From the NCBI GenBank assembly GCA_030867185.1, contig CM061487.1, forward strand, positions 23,213,000 to 23,276,999: a DNA stretch of 64,000 nucleotides, read 5' to 3'. How positions within the stretch are numbered: position 1 is the first letter of the stretch; each line of letters opens with the position of its first letter. The position numbers were made by a program, and so were the translations under genes. Below, piece by piece: positions 1 through 9,118 of the stretch. The DNA is from Tagetes erecta (Eukaryota; Streptophyta; Magnoliopsida; Asterales; Asteraceae). Below the pieces are notes generated by a model that saw only the letters and a program-made list of their open reading frames with translations, was not told where the DNA came from and did not search any database.

Positions 1-118
1 ATTAATGTGACAAATTCCTTTAAGGATGTCTTGTCTAATTAATATGTTGAGAATATTTGCAGGTGCAATAAATGCAGTTGAAAAAGTCAACAGACGAAAA
101 AATTGCTCAAGTGTTGTA
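1..118 (+). other. Unassigned start of window, possibly the tail of an upstream ORF
   Basis: Frame 1 is open from the first base to a TAA at 40-42, giving 13 codons, which could be the C-terminus of an upstream retroelement polyprotein. The stretch is too short to recognise any domain. A short inverted repeat, GTTGA/TCAAC with a 5-base loop, lies at 77-91. Nothing else can be supported here. Confidence 0.15.
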
Positions 119-611
119 GCCGGGCAAAGATATCAGAAACAACTGTTTAGCCGGGTAATGAAGACACTGTTCAGCCGGGTAAAGTTGTTGTGTCTGATAT
201 AAGCCGGGTGATTGAGAAAAAGAAGTGAAGCCGGGTGAAGATATTATGACTACTGTATGGCCGGGCAATGAACATGTCAAATCTATGCCGGGTAAAGAAG
301 TCATAGATATCTGCCGGGTGACAAGTTGTGTCACTATGCTGCCGGGTGAAGAAATGTTGTCACTATACAGCCGGGTAAAAGAAAGAAGTCTTATCTTGCC
401 GTGTAAGTGCATAACACTATGTTGCCGGGTAATAGTGGAAGCAACTATGTTGCCGGGTGATGAAGAAAAAGCATGCCGGGTGATAAAGAAAGCATGCTGG
501 GTGATATAGAATACAACTGTGTTGCCGGGTAATGAACAAACAAGTTATTGTGCAAGCCGGGTGATGTTGAAGACTACTATACTGCCGGGTGATGAATAAA
601 GCCAACCAGGT
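119..611 (+). repeat. Cluster of GCCGGGTRA motifs at about 27-bp spacing
   Basis: The pentamer CCGGG recurs, usually as GCCGGGTAA or GCCGGGTGA, at 120, 151, 175, 204, 231, 261, 288, 314, 342, 371, 425, 453, 476, 525, 557 and 585. Degenerate copies are near 399, 496 and 605. Spacing is 20-32 bp and the DNA between copies is not conserved. Because spacings such as 31, 29 and 26 are not multiples of three, the reading frame changes from copy to copy, so the motifs are not a protein repeat. They stand out as G/C-rich islands in AT-rich sequence upstream of a TATA box, which suggests an array of protein-binding sites or a packaging or structural element. The function is unknown. Confidence 0.85.
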
Positions 612-630
612 GTAGTTGTTCCTAACCCTT

Positions 631-814
631 ACCCGTCACTACAGTGACTTACCCGTCTCTACAGTGTTTGACCCGTCAAATATTTTGCACATGTTATATG
701 TTGAACCGTCATATGTTGCGACTTGTCTCAAGTACATGACCCGTATCAACAGTGCTGACCCGTCAAGGCTTATTGGGCTTGTTATGTTTACCCGTCCCTT
801 TTGTTGACCCGGCA
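631..814 (-). repeat. Inverted cluster of the same motif (TYACCCGTC)
   Basis: ACCCGTC-like heptamers occur at 631, 651, 671, 704 (AACCGTC), 739 (ACCCGTA), 758, 790 and 808. The last, ACCCGGC, is the exact reverse complement of GCCGGGT, the core of the left cluster. The two clusters therefore face each other across about 615-630. Spacing here is 18-35 bp. Three TTGACC cores lie in or just downstream of this cluster. Confidence 0.75.
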
Positions 815-829
815 CCTCAATGTTTGACC
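668..829 (+). promoter_or_regulatory. Three W-box cores (TTGACC) upstream of the TATA box
   Basis: TTGACC occurs at 668-673, 804-809 and 824-829. TTGACY is the established core bound by plant WRKY factors, and W-boxes are known in stress-induced retroelement promoters. Two of the three overlap the ACCCGTC/ACCCGGC repeats, so the match may partly be a by-product of that motif. The inference is possible defence or stress control of the downstream ORF. Confidence 0.4.
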
Positions 830-842
830 TAATTTTTAACCT

Positions 843-850
843 TATAAAAA
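843..850 (+). promoter_or_regulatory. TATA box of an internal promoter for the third ORF
   Basis: TATAAAAA follows the motif clusters and is followed by a C/T/A-rich stretch (CACAAACACTTATC, then TTTTTCACTCAC), typical of a plant transcription start about 30 bp downstream, near 873-885. It lies about 730 bp before the ORF start. It is well inside the element, so it would drive a transcript separate from the LTR-driven genomic RNA. Confidence 0.6.
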
Positions 851-874
851 CCCGCCTCTTCACAAACACTTATC

Positions 875-973
875 ATTTTTCACTCACAAATTCAAGCAAA
901 TCCTCTGCACTTAAATCGTTTGATTATCATATTCAATCGTGTGTTCTGTAACAAGTCTGATCGATTGAATAAG
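875..973 (+). other. Predicted 5' leader exon of the third-ORF transcript
   Basis: This is the inferred non-coding exon between the predicted start site and a candidate splice donor, AAG|GTATTG, at 973/974. It contains no ATG. The left end is approximate and rests only on distance from the TATA box. Confidence 0.4.
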
Positions 974-1574
974 GTATTGTTTAAGTGATTTGAACCTGAA
1001 AAACCTGCAAATCGACCGATAAAACGAAAAACGATGATGAACAGTGTTTTGATCACTGAATCGACACTTTGATTTTGTGTATTAAAACTGAAATCGAATG
1101 TTGTTTTAAGTGTAAAATCTGTCGATCATTAACAATCAATCACTCATTTGCACCAAAATTCCTTAAAACCAACTGAATCAATCAAAATTGCTCATCACTG
1201 TCAAAACCGCCATTGATGACCTGCTTAATGCTCTTAAATGTTAAACTTCAAAATGATGAAATATGTGTTAAAAGTGACAAATCCTTGTTAAAACTAAACT
1301 AAAACATGATAAACAACTTCATCATACAAATGTAAAATTTTGTTCTTAAGTGTTAACCTGTTAAATTGCAAAATGTTATATGATCATTTAAATTCAAAGT
1401 TGTTTTGATCAAAATGATGAAAATCAGTTTGTTAGATCAATTTAGGAGTTAAAATGATTATGTGAATGTTTTACTTTTATAACTTTGTGTTGAAACACTT
1501 ATGAAAATTTGAAACTTTATTAATGAAGAATCTAACACATTTGTCTTGTTTGTGTGTTGTTTTTGTTTTAACAG
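974..1574 (+). other. Predicted 601-bp intron in the 5' leader
   Basis: The donor is GTATTG after AAG. The acceptor is a T-rich tract ending TTTTAACAG at 1566-1574. The interior is AT-rich, full of stop codons and carries many ATGs that would hinder translation if retained. The acceptor AG directly abuts the ATG of the 1340-codon ORF, which makes splicing a neat way to remove the upstream ATGs. The acceptor could also receive a donor further upstream, as in spliced env-like messages. No other gene or repeat is visible in the stretch. Confidence 0.5.
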
Positions 1575-4500
1575 ATGAAGAATTTGAAGTTTGAGCCCAA
1601 GCACAATCTAGTTGCTTGTTTGGATGAGACTATTCCTGAGACTGAAGGATATAGAGACATGATGAGGTTTATCAAGAGGACAAAATATGTGTATGCTATG
1701 TGTGCAAAGCCGGTCATATATGCAAGATTGATAAAGAGTTTTTGGAGAACAGCTGAGGTGATTAGAAATGATGCTGGAGTGGCTGTTGTTAGAGGAAACA
1801 TTACAAGAGATTTAGTATTGACTGTCTCTGAAGAAGCCATCAGAACAGCTTTGAGGATAGATGATGATGAAATAGGGGCAAATGATGAGTTGACAAATGC
1901 TGAATGTCAAGCGTGCTTTGTAAATATGGGACATCCTCCTGCATTTCCAAAGTCACAATTTTATAGAGCAAGGTTGGGGAAGAAATGGAAACTGTTATGC
2001 TATGTCATTCAACAGTGTATGTCAAGAAGGAGTGCAGGCTTTGACAACTTCCCATCTGATATAGCATCCCCTATTGTAGCAATTGCCGAAAACAAACCAT
2101 TTAATATGTCGAAGTGGATTATGAATGGGTTTGTATTCAATCTGGTGAAGGGTAAAAGGTTCAAGTTTCTCATGTACCCGAGATTCTTGCAGTTGATGAT
2201 TAATGTTGCATATCCAATCATCAGAGAAGAAGGAGTTGTTGGAGGGATATTGTATACTGAGGACATGAACGATCTATCTTATAGGAAGATGAGTATCGGG
2301 AATGTGCCTAGTGTTGACTTATTTGACTATATGAGAGATATAGCAAATAATGAGGAAGATGTTGAGATTGTTTATCATCATATTTCACATGGAGAGATAG
2401 TAAATCCACAGGACCTTGTTGATGAGGTGCCTGAAAATTTGTTGGATGATGATGAATATGTTGCTCGTCATGCAGAAGATGAAGAAGATGAATCTGAGGA
2501 TGATGAAAATGATGATAATGATAGTGATGGTGAAGAAAGTGATGATAGTGGAAATAATGGAGATGATGATAGTGAAAATGATGATGGTAATGATGCTGAA
2601 TCTGTTTCAGAGGAGGCAGAGAACATTGAGATTACTGAACCAATGGAGTTGGAAATAGAAAATGTCGATGTTGTTGAACCAGTTGCAAGTAAAGAACCTG
2701 TTGAGGTTGTAGATGTTGAAGAAGTTGTTACTGAAGTTCCTAAGGCTATTACTGTTCAGTATGTTAGATCACGAAGATCGAAACCAGTGATAAAGCCTGT
2801 GTTAGTAGAGGAACCGAAGGTTATTGAAGAAAGTGTTGATGAGCCTGAACAGATGATAGATGTTGTTCAAATTGCTCAGGAAGTAATGGCCGATGTTGAG
2901 ACTATTGCACAGATAGTCGATGACACTGATGCTGGCATTACTGTTCCAGTTGATGTACCCACCGCATCATCTCAGTTTGCTGAAAACATTGAACAATCTT
3001 TGGAGTCTTCGCCAAAAATTGATTCAAGTGTTGATGAGAATGAGGATAAGAAGAGGATTACTGAGTTAGAAGAGATGGTAACAAAGTTATTGGAAGTGAA
3101 TGAACAGTTGAAAGCTTCAAACGATCGAAAGAAGAAAAGATTTGAAGAGTTCTGGACTATTCATAATCAGAATCTGAAAACTTTCAAGGAGTTGGATGCT
3201 GATCATGTTAAGTTGTCTACTGAGCATGCAAAATTGAAGGCTGATTATGAAATTTTGAAGGAGGAACATGAAAACTTGAAGTATGATTATAAAGAGTTGA
3301 AGGCTGAATGCAATACACTTGATGCTGAAAAAGAAATGTTGGAGAAATGGTTGGAAGAAACTCGATCTAAGAAGTCAGGGTCCACATCAGACAAAGATTT
3401 TTCAGATGAAGTGGTAGAAGTGACTGAAGCAACTCAAGAAGCAAAAGTTTATCTCACTAGAGCACGTGGCACGAACAATGTGGGCATAAGGGTTGAATCT
3501 CCAATAGTTATTCCCGATGAAGCTGCTGAAACTGTCAATCTTGACAAGGCTGAGGGAAAAAGGAAGTTAGATGCAGTACCGGAGATTACTGGTGATGAAA
3601 GTAATACGAAAAAGGCAAGGATTGAAGAAAGTCAGATTGAGCCGATTCAATCTGTGACTGAAACTGAAGTGGTTGAGATAGCTAAGGCAGATGAGACTGT
3701 GAGTGAAGCTGAAATTGATAAATCAGTTCAGATTGAGCCGATTCAATCTGAAGCTGTTGTAGTTGAAGAAGTGCCTGAAGTTGTTGAAATAGTTGAAAAT
3801 GTGCCTGAAACTGTAACAGAAGAAGTAAGTCAGTTTGAGCCGGTTCAAACTGACAATGCACCAATGATAGAGGCACTAGATGACTTAGATGATATTGACT
3901 TCACAGAATCTGAACCTGAAGCTGAACCTGAAACGAATCCAGATGATGAGATCCCTGCTGATTTGGCTGAAAGATTTGCTTATCTTGAGAAGATGAAGTA
4001 CAATCCAGTGTTTCTGAATGGGCTGACTGTGAGTCAAATCAACGAAGAGTATGAAAAGTGTTTGATAGCCCAAGATAAAGCTGCTGCTGATGAGAAAGAG
4101 TTTGTAGTTGAGATGGGAGAATGGACACCACTTCAAGAGAGTTTGAACATAGATGATTTACCTCCAACTGAGCTTTATCATCAAAACCCTGAAGAAATGT
4201 CAAGTAGATGCATGCGAGATTGGCTAAGCTCAAGGAATTATCCCTATAGGACTTTGAAAAGATTGAAACAAGAGTCACTGAGGAAAATTGTTGTAAGTTT
4301 CATGAAGACGGAGAAAATGTACAATTGTATGTTTTATCTAGATTACAACAACCCTCAATACTATGAGCTGACCAAAAGATACAAAGTTCTCGGACCTAAA
4401 GAGATACCGGTGATGGCTTTACCAGAGAATGCGCATAAAAAGAGACATGAGTTGATGAATATGTTTCCAAGTGAAGTCAAAGCATACAATATACCTATGG

Positions 4501-5597
4501 ATGTACGTGAATCATGGCACAAATCAGCCACAGCAGGTGATGTTGTGAGATCACTGCTGAGCAACGGTCAGTCGATTGCTGAACTTCTTGATTCAATGAT
4601 CGTACCGGAAAAATCCAAGAAGGTAAAACTCATAGCGTGGAAATATGACGAAGTGTTTGATGCTTTCATGATTAAAAGAGTTAATGGTTTATGCGATGTA
4701 TACCATTACTACTCTAGCATTTTCAAGTTAGAAGTTCAAGATTTGAAAGAATTGCACAAACTAAGACTGATAAATCACACGCATGCTGAGCGTGGTGATA
4801 AATGCGCAATGCTGCTTGATGCTGGGATAAGCAGGTTACCGAAGTATTTGGAATTTAGAGGTCAACAGGAGGATACTGCATATGTTCAATCAAAGAAACA
4901 GAGAAAACAGAAGAAGTTGGTGGTGAGTGAAGACATGTATTTGGAAGAATTTTCTGACGAATACTTTGACAAGGTGACTGATCCGGGGTTAAAAGTGTTT
5001 GATGGATCTCAAGCGACTAAGCCAATTCTTAAAGTTTTCTACAATCAGGAAACTTTTGAGTTGAAAATTGTACGAAATCTGGATGATTGGGATAAGGGCA
5101 TGATTACCTTATTCAGTACTTTTGAGCTGAAATTATTACATCCATCGTACATTGATTACCTGAGAAGTTATAGAATGGAAAAATGCAAAGACAAAGTTGC
5201 TGAAGCTGATAGAAACTTGTTTGTGGTGATGATTGAGGTGATAGCAGCTGCATCTGAGAAGATACGAGTAAGGAAGGCATTACTCAATTCAAATCTTGTG
5301 AAAGTTGATATTCCAGAGATAGAGTTTATGAGAGTAACTACAAATGGAACATTGGAAGTGCAAGTCAAAGGCAAAGAAATGCCTTATGAATTTTACGCTA
5401 ACATTGATTTTGCAGGTTTAAATCTTGATTCTCTGAGACGTATGAATGCCTGCCCAATCCTTACTAACGAGTCCAAACCAAGACAAGCAAAGATAGCAGA
5501 AAAGTTCAAGTCATGCATAGAAGAAGCATTGAAAGAACAAGAAGAGTACAAAGGGAAAGAGTTGCTGTATGTCAAAGAAGAACCAGAAGATTGGTGA
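1575..5597 (+). CDS. Large retrotransposon third-ORF protein (1340 aa), function unknown
   Basis: This is an intact single ORF ending in TGA, at the 3'-of-pol position. Residues ~1-245 form a globular N-terminal domain (motifs KHNLVACL, KSFWRTA) resembling, from memory, a retroelement-associated family abundant in Asteraceae. Residues ~287-345 are almost purely Asp/Glu/Asn/Ser. Residues ~345-485 are Val/Glu-rich and low in complexity. Residues ~490-600 are a strong heptad coiled coil. Two basic clusters, GKRK (~660) and KKAR (~678), look like a bipartite nuclear localisation signal. QIEPIQS-type repeats lie at ~687, ~719 and ~753. A second globular domain fills ~795-1320 and ends in an acidic tail. 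No signal peptide, transmembrane helix, zinc knuckle or polymerase motif is visible, so an envelope role is not supported. The start is chosen because the ATG follows the splice acceptor directly and opens the conserved domain. The function is unknown. Confidence 0.85.
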   Translation: MKNLKFEPKHNLVACLDETIPETEGYRDMMRFIKRTKYVYAMCAKPVIYARLIKSFWRTAEVIRNDAGVAVVRGNITRDLVLTVSEEAIRTALRIDDDEIGANDELTNAECQACFVNMGHPPAFPKSQFYRARLGKKWKLLCYVIQQCMSRRSAGFDNFPSDIASPIVAIAENKPFNMSKWIMNGFVFNLVKGKRFKFLMYPRFLQLMINVAYPIIREEGVVGGILYTEDMNDLSYRKMSIGNVPSVDLFDYMRDIANNEEDVEIVYHHISHGEIVNPQDLVDEVPENLLDDDEYVARHAEDEEDESEDDENDDNDSDGEESDDSGNNGDDDSENDDGNDAESVSEEAENIEITEPMELEIENVDVVEPVASKEPVEVVDVEEVVTEVPKAITVQYVRSRRSKPVIKPVLVEEPKVIEESVDEPEQMIDVVQIAQEVMADVETIAQIVDDTDAGITVPVDVPTASSQFAENIEQSLESSPKIDSSVDENEDKKRITELEEMVTKLLEVNEQLKASNDRKKKRFEEFWTIHNQNLKTFKELDADHVKLSTEHAKLKADYEILKEEHENLKYDYKELKAECNTLDAEKEMLEKWLEETRSKKSGSTSDKDFSDEVVEVTEATQEAKVYLTRARGTNNVGIRVESPIVIPDEAAETVNLDKAEGKRKLDAVPEITGDESNTKKARIEESQIEPIQSVTETEVVEIAKADETVSEAEIDKSVQIEPIQSEAVVVEEVPEVVEIVENVPETVTEEVSQFEPVQTDNAPMIEALDDLDDIDFTESEPEAEPETNPDDEIPADLAERFAYLEKMKYNPVFLNGLTVSQINEEYEKCLIAQDKAAADEKEFVVEMGEWTPLQESLNIDDLPPTELYHQNPEEMSSRCMRDWLSSRNYPYRTLKRLKQESLRKIVVSFMKTEKMYNCMFYLDYNNPQYYELTKRYKVLGPKEIPVMALPENAHKKRHELMNMFPSEVKAYNIPMDVRESWHKSATAGDVVRSLLSNGQSIAELLDSMIVPEKSKKVKLIAWKYDEVFDAFMIKRVNGLCDVYHYYSSIFKLEVQDLKELHKLRLINHTHAERGDKCAMLLDAGISRLPKYLEFRGQQEDTAYVQSKKQRKQKKLVVSEDMYLEEFSDEYFDKVTDPGLKVFDGSQATKPILKVFYNQETFELKIVRNLDDWDKGMITLFSTFELKLLHPSYIDYLRSYRMEKCKDKVAEADRNLFVVMIEVIAAASEKIRVRKALLNSNLVKVDIPEIEFMRVTTNGTLEVQVKGKEMPYEFYANIDFAGLNLDSLRRMNACPILTNESKPRQAKIAEKFKSCIEEALKEQEEYKGKELLYVKEEPEDW

Positions 5598-5663
5598 GAG
5601 AGATTGAAGCTGAAAAAGAAGAAAACTGTTTGAAGATTTTGCTGAAATCCAAAGATAAATCTT
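5598..5663 (+). other. Short spacer between the ORF stop and the polypurine tract
   Basis: This is a purine-rich, A/G-biased spacer of 66 bp with no ORF. It has the same base bias as the end of the coding region and leads directly into the polypurine tract. Confidence 0.5.
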
Positions 5664-5671
5664 AGGGGGAG
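5664..5671 (+). promoter_or_regulatory. Polypurine tract (plus-strand primer)
   Basis: AGGGGGAG lies 3 bp before the TG that starts the LTR. In LTR retroelements this purine run resists RNase H and primes plus-strand DNA synthesis. The sequence and its place match plant copia elements. Confidence 0.85.
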
Positions 5672-5674
5672 TAC

Positions 5675-6010
5675 TGTTAGGGCTATTTCCTAGTTAAGAT
5701 TTACTTTGTATTTGTTTATACATTTTATGTATAGTTTAGGGTCTATTTTGTTATTTTCCCTAATATTGTAATTGTTGCTTAAAAGCATGTAGTGAGAGAG
5801 TGTGAGGAGAGAGGCTAGATCACTATTCACGTTAGAGAGAGAACTAAGTGTGTGTGATTTATTTTCTCCTGCACTTGTACTACAAATCTGCTTTGATCAT
5901 CAATATACAAAAGAGAATTATTAGTATGAATTGTGTTTGTGATTGAACTGTGTTTGTGTATGAATCATTCTGATCATTGAGCGATATTATCGATCCAATT
6001 GAACCTATCA
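5675..6010 (+). mobile_element. 3' LTR (about 336-341 bp)
   Basis: It begins TGTTAGGGC directly after the polypurine tract. The end is set by the first satellite sequence. Two ends are possible: ...CCTATCA at 6010 or ...ATTACA at 6015, both giving a CA terminus and a partly inverted match to TGTTAG. The body is T-rich with TATA-like words near 5715-5734, then a GA-rich stretch (5790-5850) and a GTTTGTG-rich end. The LTR is short for a plant element and carries no ORF. The 5' LTR is outside the window, so the exact limits and the age cannot be measured here. Confidence 0.75.
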
Positions 6011-8268
6011 TTACATCACCGTACGAAACCTCAAAACTACATAATAAACCGAATGAAATCGCCCTGGTCCTTTGAACATAGTACGACAATTAAGAACTTG
6101 TTACGACTCTTTATGCCATATTAGCACCTTGAAAAGCACGTTAGTATAACTTAGGACGACTTAAAACTCTTAACAACACCTTACAACACCGAAACAAAAC
6201 CTTAAAACTCCATAATAAACCTAATGAATTGGTCCGAGTCATTTAAACATTGTACGACAACATAGAATATCTTACGACTCTGTATACCACATTAGCACCT
6301 TGAAAAGATCGTTAGTATAATATACGACACCTCAAAAGTCCTAACTACACCTTAAAATACCGTACGTAAGCTTAAAACTCCATAATAAACCTAATGAATT
6401 CGTACGAGTCCTTTTAACGTCGTACGTCAACTTAGGACATCTTACGACTCTTTATGCCACATTAGCAACTCGAAAAGCATGTTAGTATAATGTAGGACGC
6501 CTTACAGCTCCTAAAAACACCTTACATCATCGTACGAAAACATAAAACTCCATAATACGCCTAATGAATTCGTCCGAGTCCTTTGAACATCGTACGACAA
6601 CTTAGGACATCTTACGACTCTTTATGCCACATTAGCAACTCGAAAAGCATGTTAGTATAACGTAGGACGCCTTAAAACTTCAAACAACACCTTATAACAC
6701 CGTACGAAACCTCAAAACTACGTAATAAACCGAATGAAATTGCCCGAGTCCTTTGAACATAGTACGACAATTCAGAATTTGTTACGACTCTGTATGCCAT
6801 ATTAGCACATTGAAAAGCACGTTAGTATAACTTAGGACGCCTTAAAACTCCATAATAAACTTAATGAATTAGTCCGAGTCATTTAATCATTGTACGACAA
6901 CATAGAATATCTTACGACTCTGTATACCACATTAGCACCTTGAAAAGCTTGTTAGTATAATATACGACACCTCAAAAGTCCTAACTACACCTTACAATAC
7001 CGTACGTAAGCTTAAAACTCCATAATAAACCTAATGAATTCGTACGAGTCCTTTTAACGTCGTACGTCAGCTTAGGACATCTTACGACTCTTTATGCCAC
7101 ATTAGCAACTCGAAAAGCATGTTAGTATAATGTAGGACGCCTTACAGCTCCTAAAAACACCTTACAACATCGTACGAAACCTTAAAACTCCATAATAAAC
7201 CTAAAGAATTCGTACGAGTCCTTTGAACATCGTACGCCAACTTAGGACATCTTACGACTATTTATGCCACATTAGCAACTCGAAAAGCATGTTAGTATAA
7301 TGTTGGACGCCATACAGCTCCTAAAAACACCTTACATCACCGTACGAAAACATAAAACTCCATAATACGCCTAATGAATTTGTCCGAGTCCTTTGAACAT
7401 CGTACTACAAGTTAGGACATCTTAAGACTCTGTATGCTATATTAGCACCTTGAAAAGCACGTTAGTATATCATAGGACGCCTTAAAACTCCAAACAACAC
7501 CTTACAACACCGTACGAAACCTCAAAACTACATAATACACCGAATGAAATTGCCCTAGTCCTTTGAACATAGTATGACAATTAAGAACTTGTTACAACTC
7601 TGTATGCTATATTAGCACTTTGAAAAGAACGTTAGTATAACTTAGGATGACTTAAAACTCTTAACAACACCTTACAACACCGTACAAAACCTTAAAACTC
7701 CATAATAAACCTAATGAATTGGTCAGAGTCATTTAAACATTGTACGACAACATAGAATATCTTACGACTCTGTATACCACATTAGCACCTAGAAAAGCTT
7801 GTTGGTTTAATTTACGACACCTCAAAAGTCCTAACTACACCTTACAATACCGTACGTAACCTTAAAACTCCATAATAAACCTAATGAATTCGTACGAGTC
7901 CTTTTAACGTTGTACGTCAACTTAAGACATCTTACGACTCTTTATGCCACATTAGCTACTCCGAATGAAATCGCCCTAGTCCTTTGAACATAGTACGACA
8001 ATTAAGAACTTGTTATGACTCTGTATGCCATATTAGCACCTTGAAAAGCACGTTAGTATAACTTAAGACTTAAAACTCTTAACAACACCATACAACACCG
8101 AACAAAACCTTAAAACTCCATAATAAACCTAATGAATTCGTACGAGTCCTTTTAACGTCGTACGTCAACTTAGGACATCTTACGACTCTTTATGCCACAT
8201 TAGCAACTCGAAAAGCTTGTTAGTATAATGTAGGACGCCTTACACCTCCTAAAAACACCTTACATCAT
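6011..8268 (+). repeat. Left edge of the satellite array, diverged and rearranged
   Basis: Monomers here carry more private variants than the interior and several irregular joins. One is a 40-bp deletion at about 6841-6852, where two CTTAAAACTCC copies have collapsed. Another is a jump from position ~120 of a C monomer to position ~30 of an A monomer at 7970/7971. An A monomer then has a short deletion near 8063, and a B/C hybrid monomer lies at 8099-8268. The first full monomer is an A at 6020, preceded by only the last few bases of a D-type monomer. Low homogenisation is typical of array edges. Confidence 0.85.
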
Positions 8269-9118
8269 CGTACGAAAACTTAAAACTCCATAATACGCCT
8301 AATGAATTCGTCCGAGTCCTTTGAACATCGTACGACAACGTAGGACATCTTATGACTCTTTATGCCACATTAGCAACTCGAAAAGCATGTTAGTATAACG
8401 TAGGACGCCTAAAAACTTCAAACAACACCTTATAACACCGTACGAAACCTCAAAACTACATAATAAACCGAATGAAATCGCCCTAGTCCTTTGAACATAG
8501 TACGACAATTAAGAACTTGTTACGACTCTGTATGCCATATTAGCACCTTGAAAAGCACGTTAGTATAACTTAGGACGACTTAAAACTCTTAACAACACCT
8601 TACAACACCGAACAAAACCTTAAAACTCCATAATAAACCTAATGAATTGGTCCGAGTCATTTAAACATTTTACGACAACATAGAATATCTTACGACTCTG
8701 TATACCACATTAGCACCTTGAAAAGATTGTTAGTATAATATACGACTCCTCAAAAGTCCTAACTACACCTTACAATACTGTACGCAAGCTTAAAAGTCCA
8801 TAATAAACCTAATGAATTCGTACGAGTCCTTTTAACGTCGTACGTCAACTTAGGACATCTTACGACTCTTTATGCCACATTAGCAACTCGAAAAGCATGT
8901 TGGTATAATGTAGGACGCCTTACAGCTCTTAAAAACACCTTACAACATCGTACGAAACCTTAAAACTCCATAATAAACCTAATGAATTCGTACGAGTCCT
9001 TTGAACATCGTACGACAACTTGGGACATCTTACGACTATTTATACCACATTAGCAACTCGAAAAGCATCTTAGTATAACGTAGGACGCCTTAAAACTTCA
9101 AACAACACCTTATAACAC

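Larger units (their letters stand above)
1..6010 (+). mobile_element. 3' portion of an LTR retrotransposon (probably Ty1/copia type) carrying a third ORF
   Basis: This stretch is not satellite and has the order expected of the 3' end of an LTR element: a non-coding region with repeats, a large single-exon ORF, a purine tract (AGGGGGAG) 67 bp after the stop, and then a TG-starting LTR. No gag, protease, integrase, reverse transcriptase or RNase H motifs are present, so those genes would lie left of the window or be missing. The polypurine tract directly before TGTTAGGG is typical of plant copia elements, but without pol the superfamily cannot be proven. The element is on the + strand and its right end abuts the satellite, so it seems to have inserted into the array. 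The ORF is intact over 1340 codons, which suggests a fairly recent insertion. Confidence 0.8.

Noticed and set aside
225..509. Open frame with repeated PGE/PGN-like residues (and its antisense at 107-412)
   Set aside because: The residues come from the GCCGGGT motif, but motif spacing is not a multiple of three, so the frame changes between copies. It is non-coding repeat, not a repeat protein.
119..611. G-quadruplex potential of the CCGGG motifs
   Set aside because: Each motif has only three G in a row and they are about 27 bp apart, too far for a canonical quadruplex.
639..869. Short frames on either strand across the inverted motif cluster
   Set aside because: They overlap the TATA box and motif array, have no recognisable domain and lie in regulatory-looking DNA.
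2416..2658. Met/Ile-rich frame overlapping the acidic tract of the large ORF
   Set aside because: It is a +1 reading of GAT/GAA-rich codons and is a shadow of the real frame. The antisense frames within 1568-5575 are likewise shadows.
1575..5597. Envelope protein of the element
   Set aside because: No signal peptide, transmembrane helix or cleavage site is visible, and the protein is acidic, coiled-coil and nuclear-signal bearing.
5675..5683. TTAGGG-like word suggesting telomere repeats
   Set aside because: It is a single copy at the start of the LTR with no tandem TTTAGGG run anywhere, so it is not telomeric.
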